Source: Actinopolymorpha pittospori (GTDB taxonomy: Bacteria; Actinomycetota; Actinomycetes; Propionibacteriales; Actinopolymorphaceae). From it: a stretch of 64,000 nucleotides of DNA. The notes beneath the pieces were generated by a model. That model was not told where the DNA came from. It saw only the letters and a list, made by a program, of their open reading frames with translations, and searched no databases. The DNA lies in the NCBI RefSeq assembly GCF_014873875.1, contig NZ_JADBEM010000001.1, positions 3,534,001 to 3,598,000 on the forward strand, in the 5' to 3' direction. The position numbers and the translations under genes were made by a program. This document shows positions 48,968 through 58,933 of the stretch, one piece after another (the stretch's first letter is position 1; every line of letters begins with the position of its first letter).

Positions 48968-49714
48968 GTGAACACCAGGGACGAGGGGCGCGCCGGACGG
49001 TTGGCCGATCTGGACGAAGGTGATGATCGGGACGGTCTGGACGCCGAGGAGGATCTCGACGACGACCTCGAGGAGGACGACGACTTCGACGACGTCACCT
49101 CGCCCCGTGGGTTCCCCGGAGCCCAGGGGCCCTATCCGCGGCTGCTGCCCTGGCTCTACCTGATCGGCGGCGGACTCGGCCTGCTCGCGGCGTTCGTGCT
49201 GACGGTCGAGAAGTTCGAACTGTTGATCGACCCGTCGTACGTGCCGAGCTGCAACCTCAACCCGATCATCTCCTGCGGTTCGGTGATGAACACCGACCAG
49301 GCGGCGGCGTTCGGGTTCCCCAACCCACTCCTCGGCATCGCAGGGTTCGGGATCGTGATCTCACTCGGTGCGGGTCTGCTCGCCGGCGCGACCTACAAAC
49401 GGTGGTTCTGGCTCGGGCTCCAGGTCGGCACCCTCTTCGGCGTCGGCTTCGTCCACTGGCTCATCTTCTCCAGCCTCTACCGCATCGGCGCCCTGTGCCC
49501 CTACTGCATGGTCGTGTGGTGCGTGACGATCCCGATCTTCCTCTACACCACGCTGCACAACCTTGAACGCGGCATCATCCCGCTTCCCGCCGCGGGACGC
49601 CGGGTGGTCGCGGTGCTGTCCCGTTACAGCGCGACGATCCTCACGGCGTGGCTGATGCTGATCCTGGTGCTCATCCTGGACCGCTTCTGGTCCTACTGGA
49701 GCACACTGCTGTGA
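48968..49714 (+). CDS. Vitamin K epoxide reductase (VKOR) family protein
   Basis: A 248-residue membrane protein that reoxidises a DsbA-like thioredoxin and passes electrons to quinone. After an acidic N-terminal region of about 45 residues (DLDEGDDRDGLDAEEDLDDD) come five hydrophobic helices. The loop Cys pair is in SCNLNPIISCGSVM and the active-site pair is CPYC (RIGALCPYCMVVW). No DsbA domain is fused and none is adjacent, so the partner lies elsewhere. GTG 48968 with GGAG upstream is preferred; GTG 48932 would add 12 residues. Near cydABDC and ctaD, it adds to the redox character of the region. Confidence 0.92.
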   Translation: MNTRDEGRAGRLADLDEGDDRDGLDAEEDLDDDLEEDDDFDDVTSPRGFPGAQGPYPRLLPWLYLIGGGLGLLAAFVLTVEKFELLIDPSYVPSCNLNPIISCGSVMNTDQAAAFGFPNPLLGIAGFGIVISLGAGLLAGATYKRWFWLGLQVGTLFGVGFVHWLIFSSLYRIGALCPYCMVVWCVTIPIFLYTTLHNLERGIIPLPAAGRRVVAVLSRYSATILTAWLMLILVLILDRFWSYWSTLL

Positions 49715-49826
49715 CCACCGCCTGGCTGACCACGGGTCCGACATTGGCCGACTACGACGTTCGGCGTACCGAGGTTTCCTCCGGCCGGCGGACGTCGGAG
49801 GGTCGTGCGCGAGGGATCATGGTCAT

Positions 49827-50273
49827 ATGAACGCCGAACCGCCCATCCGCGCTTCCGACACTGAGCGCGACGAGATAGCCAAGCGGATCCAGGCCGCGAC
49901 GGCCGAGGGCCGGCTGACTCTGGAGGAGGCCGACGAGCGTCTCACCGGGGTGTTCGCGAGCAAGTACCAGCACGAGCTCGCCACCTTCGTGGCCGATCTG
50001 CCCAGCGAGGAACTCGCGCGCCCTGCCGCACGAGGGGCCGCCCCACGGGATCGGGCGGGGGCGGATGCCGGCGTGGAGCACCGGGCCAACATCGCCGTCG
50101 CCATCCATGCCGCCATCGTGGTGGTGATCTCGGTCTTCCTGATCAGCACGTGGGCCCGGGGCGACAGTTCGTTCTTCTGGCCGGCGTTCCCGATGTTCTG
50201 GCTGTTCATGAGTCTGCTCGGCAACATGCGTGGCCGGCGTTCACGTCGCACCGGCGGCCCCAACCGTCGCTGA
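49827..50273 (+). CDS. DUF1707 (SHOCT-like) membrane protein
   Basis: A 148-residue protein. The N-terminal domain has the DUF1707 signature: ASDTERDEIAKRIQAATAEG, then RLTLEEADERLTGVFASKY and HELATFVADLP. Two membrane helices follow (IAVAIHAAIVVVISVFLIST; FWPAFPMFWLFMSLLG). The family is common in actinobacteria; the soluble domain is thought to help oligomerise or localise partner proteins. Its function here is unknown. ATG 49827 lacks a strong ribosome binding site. Downstream, CCGAAAGCGTCGCCG is repeated at 50275 and 50292. Confidence 0.88.
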   Translation: MNAEPPIRASDTERDEIAKRIQAATAEGRLTLEEADERLTGVFASKYQHELATFVADLPSEELARPAARGAAPRDRAGADAGVEHRANIAVAIHAAIVVVISVFLISTWARGDSSFFWPAFPMFWLFMSLLGNMRGRRSRRTGGPNRR

Positions 50274-50521
50274 CCCGAAAGCGTCGCCGCACCGAAAGCG
50301 TCGCCGAACCGAGACATCGCCGCATCGGACCGGCGGTCCACGCCTTCCTTCCCGACATGGGAAACTCGGCGAACTCCACCGTCGGACGTGAGAGAACTCT
50401 TTGGTGTGTGAGTGACGTAAGCCTGCGGTCGTCGGTGCCGCAGAATCGTTGAGGTCGCCTCGGTTTCGCATTTTGTGGCCCGGGCAACGATCCTCCGTGG
50501 ATAGGGGTCCGGGGGATCTTC

Positions 50522-52234
50522 ATGGCGACGATTCAGACACGTACTGAACCGCGGCCGGGGGCGCCGAGAAGGCGCAACCTCGGGACGGTGATCGTACGAT
50601 GGATCACGTCCACGGACCACAAGGTGATCGGTCACCTCTACCTCATCACGTCGTTCGTGTTCTTCCTCGGCGCCGGAATCCTCGCGATGGTGATTCGGGC
50701 CGAACTCGCTCAGCCCGGCCAGCAGGTCTTCCGTGGGGACGCCGGGGCCGAGGTCTACAACCAGTTCTTCACCATCCACGGCACGGTGATGCTGTTGTTG
50801 TTCGCGACGCCCCTGTTCATCGGTTTCGCGAACGTCATCATGCCGTTGCAGATCGGCTCGCCCGATGTCGCGTTCCCGCGGATGAACATCCTGAGCTACT
50901 GGATGTTCCTGCTCGGTGGCCTCATCGTGTGGGGGTCGTTCCTCACCCCGTACGGCGCGGCCGACTTCGGCTGGACCGGTTACTCCCCCCTGACCGGGCC
51001 CACGTACTCACCGAACATCGGCGGCGACATGTGGGTGATGGGCCTCTACCTCTCCGGTCTGGGCACCATCCTCAGCGGCGTCAACTTCATCACCACGATC
51101 TTCTGCCTGCGGGCACCCGGAATGACGATGTTCCGGATGCCGATCTTCACCTGGAACATCCTGCTCACCAGCGTGCTGGTCATCATGGCGTTCCCGGTGC
51201 TCGCGGGCGCGTTGCTGATGCTGGAGGCGGACCGGAGGTTCGGCGCGCACGTGTTCGACGCCGCGTCGTACGGGCCGGTCCTGTGGCAGCATCTGTTCTG
51301 GTTCTTCGGGCATCCCGAGGTCTACATCATCGCGTTGCCGTTCTTCGGCATCATCACCGAGGTCATCCCGGTCTTCAGTCGCAAGCCGGTGTTCGGCTAC
51401 ATCGGGATGGTGGCGGCGACGCTCGGAATCACGATGTTGTCGATGGCGGTGTGGGCCCACCACATGTTCGCCACCGGCAGCGTCAACCTGCCGTTCTTCT
51501 CGTTGATGTCCTTCTTCATCGCCATCCCGACCGGCATCAAGTTCTTCAACTGGATCGGGACGATGTGGGGCGGCTCCCTGACGTTCGAGACCCCCATGCT
51601 GTGGGCGGTCGGCTTCCTCGTGACGTTCCTCTTCGGCGGGCTGACCGGGGTGATCCTCGCCTCACCGCCGCTGGACTTCCAGGTCACCGACACCTACTTC
51701 GTGGTGGCCCACTTCCACTACGTCGTGTTCGGCACGGTCGTCTTCGCGATGTTCGCGGGCTTCTACTTCTGGTGGCCGAAGATGACCGGCCGAATGCTGA
51801 ACGAACGGCTGGGCAAGCTGCACTTCTGGACGCTGTTCGTCGGCTTCCACACGACGTTCCTGGTCCAGCACTGGTTGGGCGTGGAGGGGATGCCGCGCCG
51901 GGTCGTCAACTACCTACCGGCGGACGGCTTCACCACGCTCAACACCGTGTCCTCGATCGGTGCCTTCCTGCTCGGGATGTCGACGTTGCCCTTCATCCTC
52001 AACGTCATCCAGTCGCGGAAGAACCCGAAGGTCGAGGTGGACGACCCCTGGGGCTGGGGTCGCGCACTGGAGTGGGCGACGTCCTGCCCACCGCCACGAC
52101 ACAACTTCACCTCCATGCCCCCGATCCGGTCCGACAGTCCGGCATTCGACCTGCATCACCCCGAGATCTCGAGACTCGAGCTCGAGGAGTACACCCCCGC
52201 AAAAACACCCGAGGAGTTCGACGGGACGAAGTAG
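50522..52234 (+). CDS. ctaD: Cytochrome c oxidase subunit I (aa3 type), stand-alone copy
   Basis: A 570-residue, 12-helix catalytic subunit of the haem-copper oxidase. Ligands are present: HGTVM (haem a), [10 protein letters not shown] (CuB His with cross-linked Tyr), AHHMF (CuB) and HFHYVVFG (haem a3 and a). Proton-channel residues typical of the A family (NILSYW..., GSFLTPYG) are recognisable. The C-terminal tail [20 protein letters not shown] is as in actinobacterial CtaD. No ctaC, ctaE or qcr genes are next to it, so this is an isolated copy that needs subunits encoded elsewhere. ATG 50522 follows a GGGGGAT stretch. Confidence 0.96.
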   Translation: MATIQTRTEPRPGAPRRRNLGTVIVRWITSTDHKVIGHLYLITSFVFFLGAGILAMVIRAELAQPGQQVFRGDAGAEVYNQFFTIHGTVMLLLFATPLFIGFANVIMPLQIGSPDVAFPRMNILSYWMFLLGGLIVWGSFLTPYGAADFGWTGYSPLTGPTYSPNIGGDMWVMGLYLSGLGTILSGVNFITTIFCLRAPGMTMFRMPIFTWNILLTSVLVIMAFPVLAGALLMLEADRRFGAHVFDAASYGPVLWQHLFWFFGHPEVYIIALPFFGIITEVIPVFSRKPVFGYIGMVAATLGITMLSMAVWAHHMFATGSVNLPFFSLMSFFIAIPTGIKFFNWIGTMWGGSLTFETPMLWAVGFLVTFLFGGLTGVILASPPLDFQVTDTYFVVAHFHYVVFGTVVFAMFAGFYFWWPKMTGRMLNERLGKLHFWTLFVGFHTTFLVQHWLGVEGMPRRVVNYLPADGFTTLNTVSSIGAFLLGMSTLPFILNVIQSRKNPKVEVDDPWGWGRALEWATSCPPPRHNFTSMPPIRSDSPAFDLHHPEISRLELEEYTPAKTPEEFDGTK

Positions 52235-52299
52235 CCGGCGTACGCGCCCTTGTCGGGGGGCGAAGGCCGCAGGCGCACGGCGTTTCGATCGGGCGATGT

Positions 52300-52317
52300 G
52301 ATCACGTCCGCGTGATC
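52300..52317 (+). promoter_or_regulatory. Operator-like palindrome before the RHH gene
   Basis: GATCACG-TCCG-CGTGATC sits 35 bases before the RHH start and is flanked by related TGT...TGT bases. Autorepression by the ribbon-helix-helix product is inferred. Confidence 0.5.
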
Positions 52318-52352
52318 TGTCATTCCGATGACCTGCGAAGGAGGAGGGGCGG

Positions 52353-52655
52353 ATGACTGACAACTACACGGTCGCCGGGGCTACCGGCGTGAGGGTCGTG
52401 CCCGAGGAGAGAAGCGAGTTCGGAGGCGGGCACATCCCCGCACCCCGGACCGAGACCGAGGCCACGAGGGGACGGGGCCGTCCGTCGCTTGGGGGGCAGG
52501 GCCGATCGCCGCAGGTGACGTTCCGGGCTCCGCCGGCACTGCGGGCGATGGCCGAGGAACAGGCTGCCCGTGACGGCAAGACGGTGTCCCAGCTCGCCCG
52601 CGAGGCGTTCGAGATGTACCTCGCGAGCAAGGAGGGCGCTAACGGGGCCGGTTGA
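52353..52655 (+). CDS. Ribbon-helix-helix DNA-binding protein
   Basis: A 100-residue protein. The flexible N-terminal half ends in a GRGRPSLGG AT-hook-like stretch. The C-terminal ribbon-helix-helix reads SPQVTFRAPPALRAMAEEQA then TVSQLAREAFEMYL. Such proteins are antitoxins or autoregulators. No toxin gene is adjacent: the flanks are ctaD and the convergent cydC, which it overlaps by 17 bases, so a solitary regulator is more likely. GGAGGAGGGGCGG upstream is a very strong ribosome binding site. It may control itself or the neighbouring oxidase genes; that is not shown. Confidence 0.8.
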   Translation: MTDNYTVAGATGVRVVPEERSEFGGGHIPAPRTETEATRGRGRPSLGGQGRSPQVTFRAPPALRAMAEEQAARDGKTVSQLAREAFEMYLASKEGANGAG

Positions 52656-54486
52656 GCCGGGCGGCGGAGATCTCCATCGTGGGCGCGTCCTGCGAGGAGA
52701 TCTCCTTGGCGGCCGAGCGCAACCACATCCGGCGGTACGGACCGTCGGTCTGGATGAGCTCGGCCGGCACCCCGCGCTGGACCACCTGTCCACCGGACAG
52801 GACGACGATCTCGTCGACCAGGCTGAGGCCGGCGAGGCGGTGCGTCACCAACAGGGTGGTCCGCCCCTGAGTCGCGACCAGCAGGTCGCGCATGAGAGTG
52901 GACGCGGTCGCGTCGTCCAGGTGGGCGGTCGGCTCGTCCAGGAGAAGTACGGCAGGGTCGGCGAGGAGCGCCCGGGCCAGCATCAGGCGCTGGCGCTCCC
53001 CGCCGGACAGCCGGACCCCCCGTTCACCCACCGACGTGTCGAGCCGGCGCGGCTGCCGGCCCACCCACCGCCACATCCGCGCCCGGTCGAGCGCTCCGGC
53101 CACCTGATCCTGGGTCGCGTCCGGTCGGGCGATCAGCAGGTTGCTCCGGATGGTGCTGTCGAACAGGTGCGCGTCCTGCGCGCACGCGGCGACCACCCGC
53201 CGCCGGGCACCGTCCTCCAGGTCGGCGAGGTCCACGGCCTCGTCGGTCCCGATGAGCTGGATGCTCCCCGACTCAGTGGGGAGAAACCCCTGCAACGCGG
53301 TGACGAGGGTGCTCTTGCCGGCGCCACTCTCGCCGACGATGGCGACCCGTCGCCCCGGCCGCAGGCACAGGTCGATGTCGGTCAGGGCGGGGGCGTCGGC
53401 CCCGGGCCAGCGCACCGTCAGCCCGCGTACGTCGAGGGTCAGCGCACCGAGCGGCGCGGGACGTACTCCGTCGGAGGCCGCGGGGTGGGGTAGCTCGGTC
53501 AGCGCACGCAGCCGGTCGACCGCGCGCATCCCCCGCAGCAGTTCCGAAGCGGCCAACGGCAGCGGCGCGGTGACCTCGAACGCCGCGAGCGGGGTGAGGG
53601 CGAGGACCGCGAGCGTCACACCGGACAGCTGTCCGGAGGCGAGCGCTGGTACGCCGACGAGCAGCTCACCCACCACCGTCAGCCCCGTCGCCGCGACCGT
53701 GCACGCCGCCGCGACGCCCGCGCCCGCGGCGCCGCGTTGCGCGAGCCGGGTGAGGTGGCGGTCCTCGTCGTCGAGCCGGTCGAGCCAGCGCTGGGCGGCC
53801 CGGTGCGCGGTGAGGTCCGCGGCGCCGTGCAGGAACTCCACCACCGAGCCGGACAGCGCGCCGCGTGCCGGCGCCAGCTCGCGGTCGGCCCGGCGAGCGG
53901 TGATCAGGGCGGCGGCCGGAGCGCCCACCCCACCGAGGAGCAGGCCGGCCAGGAGGACGCCACCCGCGGCCGGGAGCAGCGCGGCGAGGAAGATCACGCA
54001 TCCGGCACCGGTCAGGATCGCGACCCCGATCGGCAACAGCCCACGGACCAGCAGGTTCTGGACGGCCTCGACGTCGCCGACGAGGCGGGCCAGGACGTCG
54101 CCGCTCCGCAGCCGCCCGAGCCCGGCCGGCGCGGCGCGTTCCAGGTCGATGTAGACCCGCACCCGGGTCCGCGCCATCACCCGGAACGCCGCGTCATGGC
54201 TGACCAGGCGTTCGCAGTAGCGCAGTACGCCACGTCCGATGCCGAACGTCCGCACCGCCACGACCGCCACCGTCAGCGCGACGACGGGTGGCTGTTCGGT
54301 CGCGCGGGAGATCAGCCAGGCGGCGGTGGCGACCAGGCCGACGGAGGCCCCGAGCGCGAGTGATCCCAGGAGCGCCGCCAGGAGAAGCCGGAGGAGTTCG
54401 GGGCGCGCCGCGCCGGCCAGCCAGCGCAGGGCCTCCGCCCGCCGGCCCACGTGCGCGCCGCGTCCGGTGGCGGTGGCCCCGCTCAT
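52639..54486 (-). CDS. cydC: Thiol-reductant ABC exporter subunit CydC
   Basis: A 615-residue half-transporter. The membrane domain of about six helices opens [20 protein letters not shown] and includes [20 protein letters not shown] followed by [20 protein letters not shown]. The ATPase domain has Walker [10 protein letters not shown], signature [16 protein letters not shown] and Walker [10 protein letters not shown], all intact. With CydD it exports glutathione or cysteine-like thiols needed to assemble cytochrome bd. It starts in the CydD stop (ATGA). The final gene of the operon, it converges on the RHH gene. Confidence 0.95.
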   Translation of the reverse strand: MSGATATGRGAHVGRRAEALRWLAGAARPELLRLLLAALLGSLALGASVGLVATAAWLISRATEQPPVVALTVAVVAVRTFGIGRGVLRYCERLVSHDAAFRVMARTRVRVYIDLERAAPAGLGRLRSGDVLARLVGDVEAVQNLLVRGLLPIGVAILTGAGCVIFLAALLPAAGGVLLAGLLLGGVGAPAAALITARRADRELAPARGALSGSVVEFLHGAADLTAHRAAQRWLDRLDDEDRHLTRLAQRGAAGAGVAAACTVAATGLTVVGELLVGVPALASGQLSGVTLAVLALTPLAAFEVTAPLPLAASELLRGMRAVDRLRALTELPHPAASDGVRPAPLGALTLDVRGLTVRWPGADAPALTDIDLCLRPGRRVAIVGESGAGKSTLVTALQGFLPTESGSIQLIGTDEAVDLADLEDGARRRVVAACAQDAHLFDSTIRSNLLIARPDATQDQVAGALDRARMWRWVGRQPRRLDTSVGERGVRLSGGERQRLMLARALLADPAVLLLDEPTAHLDDATASTLMRDLLVATQGRTTLLVTHRLAGLSLVDEIVVLSGGQVVQRGVPAELIQTDGPYRRMWLRSAAKEISSQDAPTMEISAARLNRPR

Positions 54487-56204
54487 GCGGTCACGCTCGC
54501 GTGGTCCAGGCGGATGACGTGGTCGCACAGCCGCAGCAGCCCCGGCCGGTGCGTGACCAGGACGACCGTTCGGTCCGACAACACCGCGGGCAGTGCCTCC
54601 ACCAGGGCTGCCTCGGTCACGGCGTCCACGCCTTCGGTGGGTTCGTCGAGGAGCAGCAACGGGGTTTCGCCGACCAGCGCCCGGGCGAGCGCGACCCGGC
54701 GGCGTTGGCCGGCGGACAGGCCGTAGCCGCGTTCGCCGAGTTCGCGGTCGAGGGGTACGTCGACGGCGGCGGCTCGGGCGGCCCGCTCCAACGCGGCGTC
54801 GCTGGCGTGCGGCCGGCGGAGCGCGATGTTGTCCCCGACCGTTCCGGCGAACAGCACGGGATCCTGGGGGAGCCAGCCCACCCGGGAACGCCACGCGTCG
54901 AGGTCGAGGGTCGCGAGGTCGACGCCGCCCACCAGGACGCGCCCCTCGTCCGGTGCGACGAACCCGAGCAGCAGCGCGAGCACGGTGGACTTGCCCATGC
55001 CGCTCGGCGCCACCAGGCCGGTGACCTGGCCGGGGCTGAACTCCAGGGACAGCCGGTCCAGGATCGCGGCCGCCCGGTCGGGATGGCGGACGGTCACCTC
55101 GTCCAGGCGGATGCGCAGGCCGTGCGGGTCGGTTGCCCGCGCGGCGTCGTGTGCCGACCCGGGCAGCGCTGTCGACGCCGTCGACGTTGCCGGCGCGGTC
55201 GCGTCCGTGGCGTCCGTGGGTGTCCGCGCCCGCGCGCCCGCCCGCTGCTCGAGCACGTCGAACACCCGAGCCGCCGCACCCAACCCCTCGACGCTCGCGT
55301 GGTAGAGCGCCGCGGCCTGGCGCAGCGGCCAGTACGCCTCCGGCGCGAGGATCAGGATCATCAGGGCGGTCGAGAGGTCGAGGCGCCCCTCGAGTACCCG
55401 GAACCCGATGCCGACGGCGACGACCGCGATCGACAACATCGCGAGGAGCTCCAGGACCAGCGAGGACAGGAACGCCGCCCGCATGGTCGACTGGCTGGCC
55501 CGGCGCTGCTGGTCGGCGAGCCGGCGGATCACCGCCACCTGTGCCTGCGACCGGCCGAACGCCTTCAGGGTGCCGAGGCCGGAGAGTACGTCGAGGAAGT
55601 GGTGGGCGAGGGCCTGCAGGGTGTTCCACTGGCGGTCGACGCGGCGCTTGGTCGCGGTGCCGACCAACACGGTGAACAGCGGGATCAGCGGCAGCGTCAC
55701 GACCAGTACCACGGCACTGCGCCAGTCGGTGGCGAACAGCGTGACGGCGACCGCGAACGGCACCGCGACCGCGAGGACCAGCTGGGGAAGGTAACGGGCG
55801 TAGTAGGCGTCGAGTGCGTCGATGCCGCGCGTGGCGAGGGTGGCGAGCTCACCGCTTCGGTGCTCGGCCAGCCAGCGCGGCCCGAGCTCGGCGACGTGGT
55901 GCAACATGCGGCGCCGCAACTCCGACTTGACGGCGGCGGAGGTGTGGTGCGCGGCCATCTCGCCCGCCCAGGCCAGGCAGGCGCGGGTGCCGACCACGAG
56001 GGCGAGCAGGGCGAGCGGGAGGAACAGCCCGACCAGCGGCTCCCCACCGACGAACGCCCGGGCGATCACGCTGGACAGCAGCGCGGCCTGGCCGATGACG
56101 AGCCCGGCCCCCAACACCCCGATCCCCACCGACAGCCCGAGGTAGGAGCGGGTGGCCCGGGCCTGCCGCAGCAGCCGCCGGTCGAGCGCACGCAACGCCA
56201 CCAT
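54483..56204 (-). CDS. cydD: Thiol-reductant ABC exporter subunit CydD
   Basis: A 573-residue half-transporter: membrane domain with GIGVLGAGLVIGQAALLSSV, LAEHRSGELATLATRGIDAL and VALPLIPLFTVLVGT-like segments. An Ala/Thr-rich linker of about 35 residues (TPTDATDATAPATSTAS) precedes the ATPase. Walker A is APSGMGKST, the signature is LSAGQRRRVALARALV, and Walker B is LLLLDEPTEGVD. The signature LSAGQ deviates from LSGGQ at one residue, as is common in CydD. The start codon shares one base with the cydB stop (TGATG), so the two are coupled. Confidence 0.95.
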   Translation of the reverse strand: MVALRALDRRLLRQARATRSYLGLSVGIGVLGAGLVIGQAALLSSVIARAFVGGEPLVGLFLPLALLALVVGTRACLAWAGEMAAHHTSAAVKSELRRRMLHHVAELGPRWLAEHRSGELATLATRGIDALDAYYARYLPQLVLAVAVPFAVAVTLFATDWRSAVVLVVTLPLIPLFTVLVGTATKRRVDRQWNTLQALAHHFLDVLSGLGTLKAFGRSQAQVAVIRRLADQQRRASQSTMRAAFLSSLVLELLAMLSIAVVAVGIGFRVLEGRLDLSTALMILILAPEAYWPLRQAAALYHASVEGLGAAARVFDVLEQRAGARARTPTDATDATAPATSTASTALPGSAHDAARATDPHGLRIRLDEVTVRHPDRAAAILDRLSLEFSPGQVTGLVAPSGMGKSTVLALLLGFVAPDEGRVLVGGVDLATLDLDAWRSRVGWLPQDPVLFAGTVGDNIALRRPHASDAALERAARAAAVDVPLDRELGERGYGLSAGQRRRVALARALVGETPLLLLDEPTEGVDAVTEAALVEALPAVLSDRTVVLVTHRPGLLRLCDHVIRLDHASVTA

Positions 56205-57217
56205 CAGCTGCTCCCCGACGGTGGCGTGCCGACGGTGCCACGTCCGACCCGTTGGCGGAACACCCAATAGCTCCAGGCCTGGTAGGCCACCACCAGCGGA
56301 AGGAAGAGGCCGGCGACCCAGGTCAGCAGTCCCAGCGTTGAAGGTGTCGAGGAGGCGTTGTCCACAGTCAGGCTGTACTCCGGATCGATGGTCGAGATGA
56401 TCAGGTCTGGATACAGCGTAAGGAACAAGGTCGAGACGAGGAGTGCGATGGTGATCGCCGTACCCACGAACGCCCATCCTTCCCGTCCGGCCCGGCCGGC
56501 GAGCAGTCCCGCGCCGAGGGTCACGACCGACGCGATCGCCGTCACCACCGCGGACCCGTCGAAGGTGGGGCTCAGCGCGGCGAACAGGAACCAGACCAGG
56601 AGCGCCGCCGTGACCACGCCGACGATGCCCGCCACCCGACGCGCGCGGTCACGGACCGCCCCGGTGGTCCGCAGCGCGAGGAACACCGCGCCGTGGGTGA
56701 CCGACAGTGCCAGGACGGTCAGGCCACCCAGCAGAGCGAAGGGGCTGAGGACGTCCACCGGTACGCCGAGGTACTCCCCGTGCTGGTCGATCGGCAGGCC
56801 GCGCAGCAGCGCCGCGAAGGTGAGGCCCCACAGCAGCGGTGGCACCAGCGACCCCAGGACGATGGCGCGGTCGCAGGCGACCTGCCAGGTGGCGTCGGAG
56901 CGTCGGTCCCGGAACGCCACCGCGACCACCCGCACGACCAGCGTGAGGAGGATGAGCAGGACGGGAACGTAGAACGCCGAGAAGAGGGCGGCGTACCACG
57001 GCGGGAACGCCGCGAACGTCGCCGCGACCGCGACGAGCAGCCACACCTCGTTGGCATCGAAGCGGGGACCGACGGTCCGGAGAAGCACCCTGCGGTCGAG
57101 CGGGTCGCGACCGAGCACCGGCAGGAGCGCGCCGACTCCGAAGTCGAAGCCCTCGAGCACGAAGTAGCCGGTCCACAACGCGCCGATGAGGGCGAACCAC
57201 ACGGTCTGGAGCTCCAT
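56204..57217 (-). CDS. cydB: Cytochrome bd ubiquinol/menaquinol oxidase subunit II
   Basis: A 337-residue membrane subunit with about eight to nine helices. The diagnostic ALWTGYFVLEGFDFGVGALL is present, then GPRFDANEVWLLVAVAATFA, a variant of the usual GPxWDGNEVW block, followed by FPPWYAALFS. VTHGAVFLALRT and LTLYPDLIISTIDPEYSLTV are typical later blocks. It partners CydA in the quinol oxidase, which reduces O2 with high affinity and does not pump protons. It begins 83 bases after cydA and is the second gene of cydA-cydB-cydD-cydC. Confidence 0.96.
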   Translation of the reverse strand: MELQTVWFALIGALWTGYFVLEGFDFGVGALLPVLGRDPLDRRVLLRTVGPRFDANEVWLLVAVAATFAAFPPWYAALFSAFYVPVLLILLTLVVRVVAVAFRDRRSDATWQVACDRAIVLGSLVPPLLWGLTFAALLRGLPIDQHGEYLGVPVDVLSPFALLGGLTVLALSVTHGAVFLALRTTGAVRDRARRVAGIVGVVTAALLVWFLFAALSPTFDGSAVVTAIASVVTLGAGLLAGRAGREGWAFVGTAITIALLVSTLFLTLYPDLIISTIDPEYSLTVDNASSTPSTLGLLTWVAGLFLPLVVAYQAWSYWVFRQRVGRGTVGTPPSGSS

Positions 57218-57300
57218 CGCTTCGTGCCTGGCCCCTCAGTCGATCTCGGTCCCGTCTCGGTGGCTCTCGTTCGGTCCAGCCGTGGTGAGCTCGGCCGGGC

Positions 57301-58695
57301 TCAGTAGACGAGCCCCGCTTCGGGTTCGTCCTCGCCCTCGTCCTGCGGACCCTCCGGAGCCAGGCCGGCTCGGGCGTACCTCACCAACAGGCCGACCGTC
57401 ACGATGGACAACGCGGCGTACAGCAGGGTGAAGAGGGTCAGCGACAGCGCCACGGTGCTGGTGCCGATGGTCGGCGAGACGCCGGCGGAGGTGGGCATCA
57501 GCCCGAAGACGATCCAGGGTTGCCGGCCGACCTCGGTGAAGATCCAGCCGGCGGAGTTCCCGAGCGCGGGCAGGGCCGGCAGGACGATCGCGGCCCAGAT
57601 CAGCGGACGGGGCGCGGGTCGGTCGACGCGCATCCACCACAGGGCCCACGCCGCGGCCAGGACGGCGAGCCCGCCGAGGCCGATCATCAGCCGGAACGCC
57701 CAGTAGGTGACCGGGACCGCCGGCACGTAGGAGCCCGGGCCGTACCGCTGCTCGTACTCGCGCTGCAGGTCGTCGATGCCCCGCACCTCTCCGCCGAGGT
57801 CGCCGGTGGCGAACAGCGACAGCACGCCGGGAATCCGGTAGGAGGCGATCTCGTTGGCGTCGGTGAGCGTGCCGAAGGTGACGAGTGAGAAGCCCGCGGG
57901 CCGCGCGGTCCAGTAGAGCGCTTCGGCCGCGGCCGTCTTCATCGGCTGGGTGTCGGTCATGGTCTGGGTCGAGACGGCGCCGGTGACGGCCAGCGCGACC
58001 CCGCCGACGACGGTCGTCACCGCGCCGACCTTCAGCGCCGACCTGAACGCCGCACGGTCGCGGTCAGGGTGTCGGCACAACTGCCAGAGCGCCACCGCCG
58101 CGACCAGCGATCCGGCCGCCAGGAAGCAGGCGGAGGCCACGTGCGGGAAGTTCGCCAGCAACACCTTGTTGGTCAGGACGGCGCCGAGGTCGGTGAGCTC
58201 GGCGCGGCCGGTCTCGTCGTCGAAGTGGTACCCGACCGGCCACTGCATCCAGGCGTTCGCGGCCAGGACGAAGTACGCCGAGAACGCGCTGGCCAGGGCC
58301 ACCACCCACATGCAGCCGAGGTGGAGGTACTTCGGCAGGCGTTCCCAGCCGAAGACCCACAGGCCGAGGAACGTCGACTGCAGGAAGAACGCCAGCAGGC
58401 CCTCGAGGGCGAGCGGCACACCGAAGACCTCACCGACGAGCCGGGAGTAGGCGCTCCAGTTCATGCCGAACTGGAACTCCAGCACGATGCCCGTCGCCAC
58501 GCCCATCGCGAAGGCGACCAGGAACAGCGTGCCGAAGAACTTCGTGAGACCGAGCCAACGGTCGTGGCGGGTCGCCAGCCACGCGGTCTGGAAGCCGGCG
58601 ACGAGGAACGGCAGCCCGATGGTGAGGGGCACGAAGAGGAAGTGGAAGACGGTCGTGATGCCGAACTGCCACCGCGCGAGGTCCAATGCGACCAA
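57301..58695 (-). CDS. cydA: Cytochrome bd oxidase subunit I
   Basis: A 464-residue haem-bearing subunit. LARWQFGITTVFHFLFVPLT holds the haem b595 His (His18). FQFGMNWSAYSRLVGEVFGV, FLQSTFLGLWVFGWERLP and AFSAYFVLAANAWMQWPVG follow. EVGRQPWIVFG ends the short Q-loop type common in Gram-positives. The start is TTG 58695, supported by GAAGGAT five bases upstream and by the family N-terminus (xALDLARWQFG); the first ATG in frame at 58752 would add a foreign 19-residue tail. A TATCTG (complement of 58756-58761) may be the -10. Confidence 0.96.
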   Translation of the reverse strand: MVALDLARWQFGITTVFHFLFVPLTIGLPFLVAGFQTAWLATRHDRWLGLTKFFGTLFLVAFAMGVATGIVLEFQFGMNWSAYSRLVGEVFGVPLALEGLLAFFLQSTFLGLWVFGWERLPKYLHLGCMWVVALASAFSAYFVLAANAWMQWPVGYHFDDETGRAELTDLGAVLTNKVLLANFPHVASACFLAAGSLVAAVALWQLCRHPDRDRAAFRSALKVGAVTTVVGGVALAVTGAVSTQTMTDTQPMKTAAAEALYWTARPAGFSLVTFGTLTDANEIASYRIPGVLSLFATGDLGGEVRGIDDLQREYEQRYGPGSYVPAVPVTYWAFRLMIGLGGLAVLAAAWALWWMRVDRPAPRPLIWAAIVLPALPALGNSAGWIFTEVGRQPWIVFGLMPTSAGVSPTIGTSTVALSLTLFTLLYAALSIVTVGLLVRYARAGLAPEGPQDEGEDEPEAGLVY

Positions 58696-58933
58696 GACCG
58701 ATCCTTCGCGGCATGGCCGGGGCGCCCGCCGTTCGAACGGCCACCGGGGCAACTACAGATAGTTCTCAATCAGGTACGGAGGGTACCACCGCTGGCAGGC
58801 GTCGCCGGGGGCCAGGACACGCGCGGACGGCCCGCACCTCGGAAAAATCCCGTGCGCCGCGACCGGAGTCGTGACTAGCGTCGCCAGCGCCCTGCTCGTC
58901 GACGGAGGCAACCCGGTCCCAGGGAGGCACCGC

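Noticed and set aside
52353..52655. Toxin-antitoxin module
   Set aside because: The RHH protein resembles an antitoxin, but no toxin-size gene adjoins it on either side.
52639..55629. A 996-codon frame covering cydC plus half of cydD
   Set aside because: The N-terminal 380 residues are cydD in the wrong frame. Real CydC begins at the ATGA overlap, 54486.
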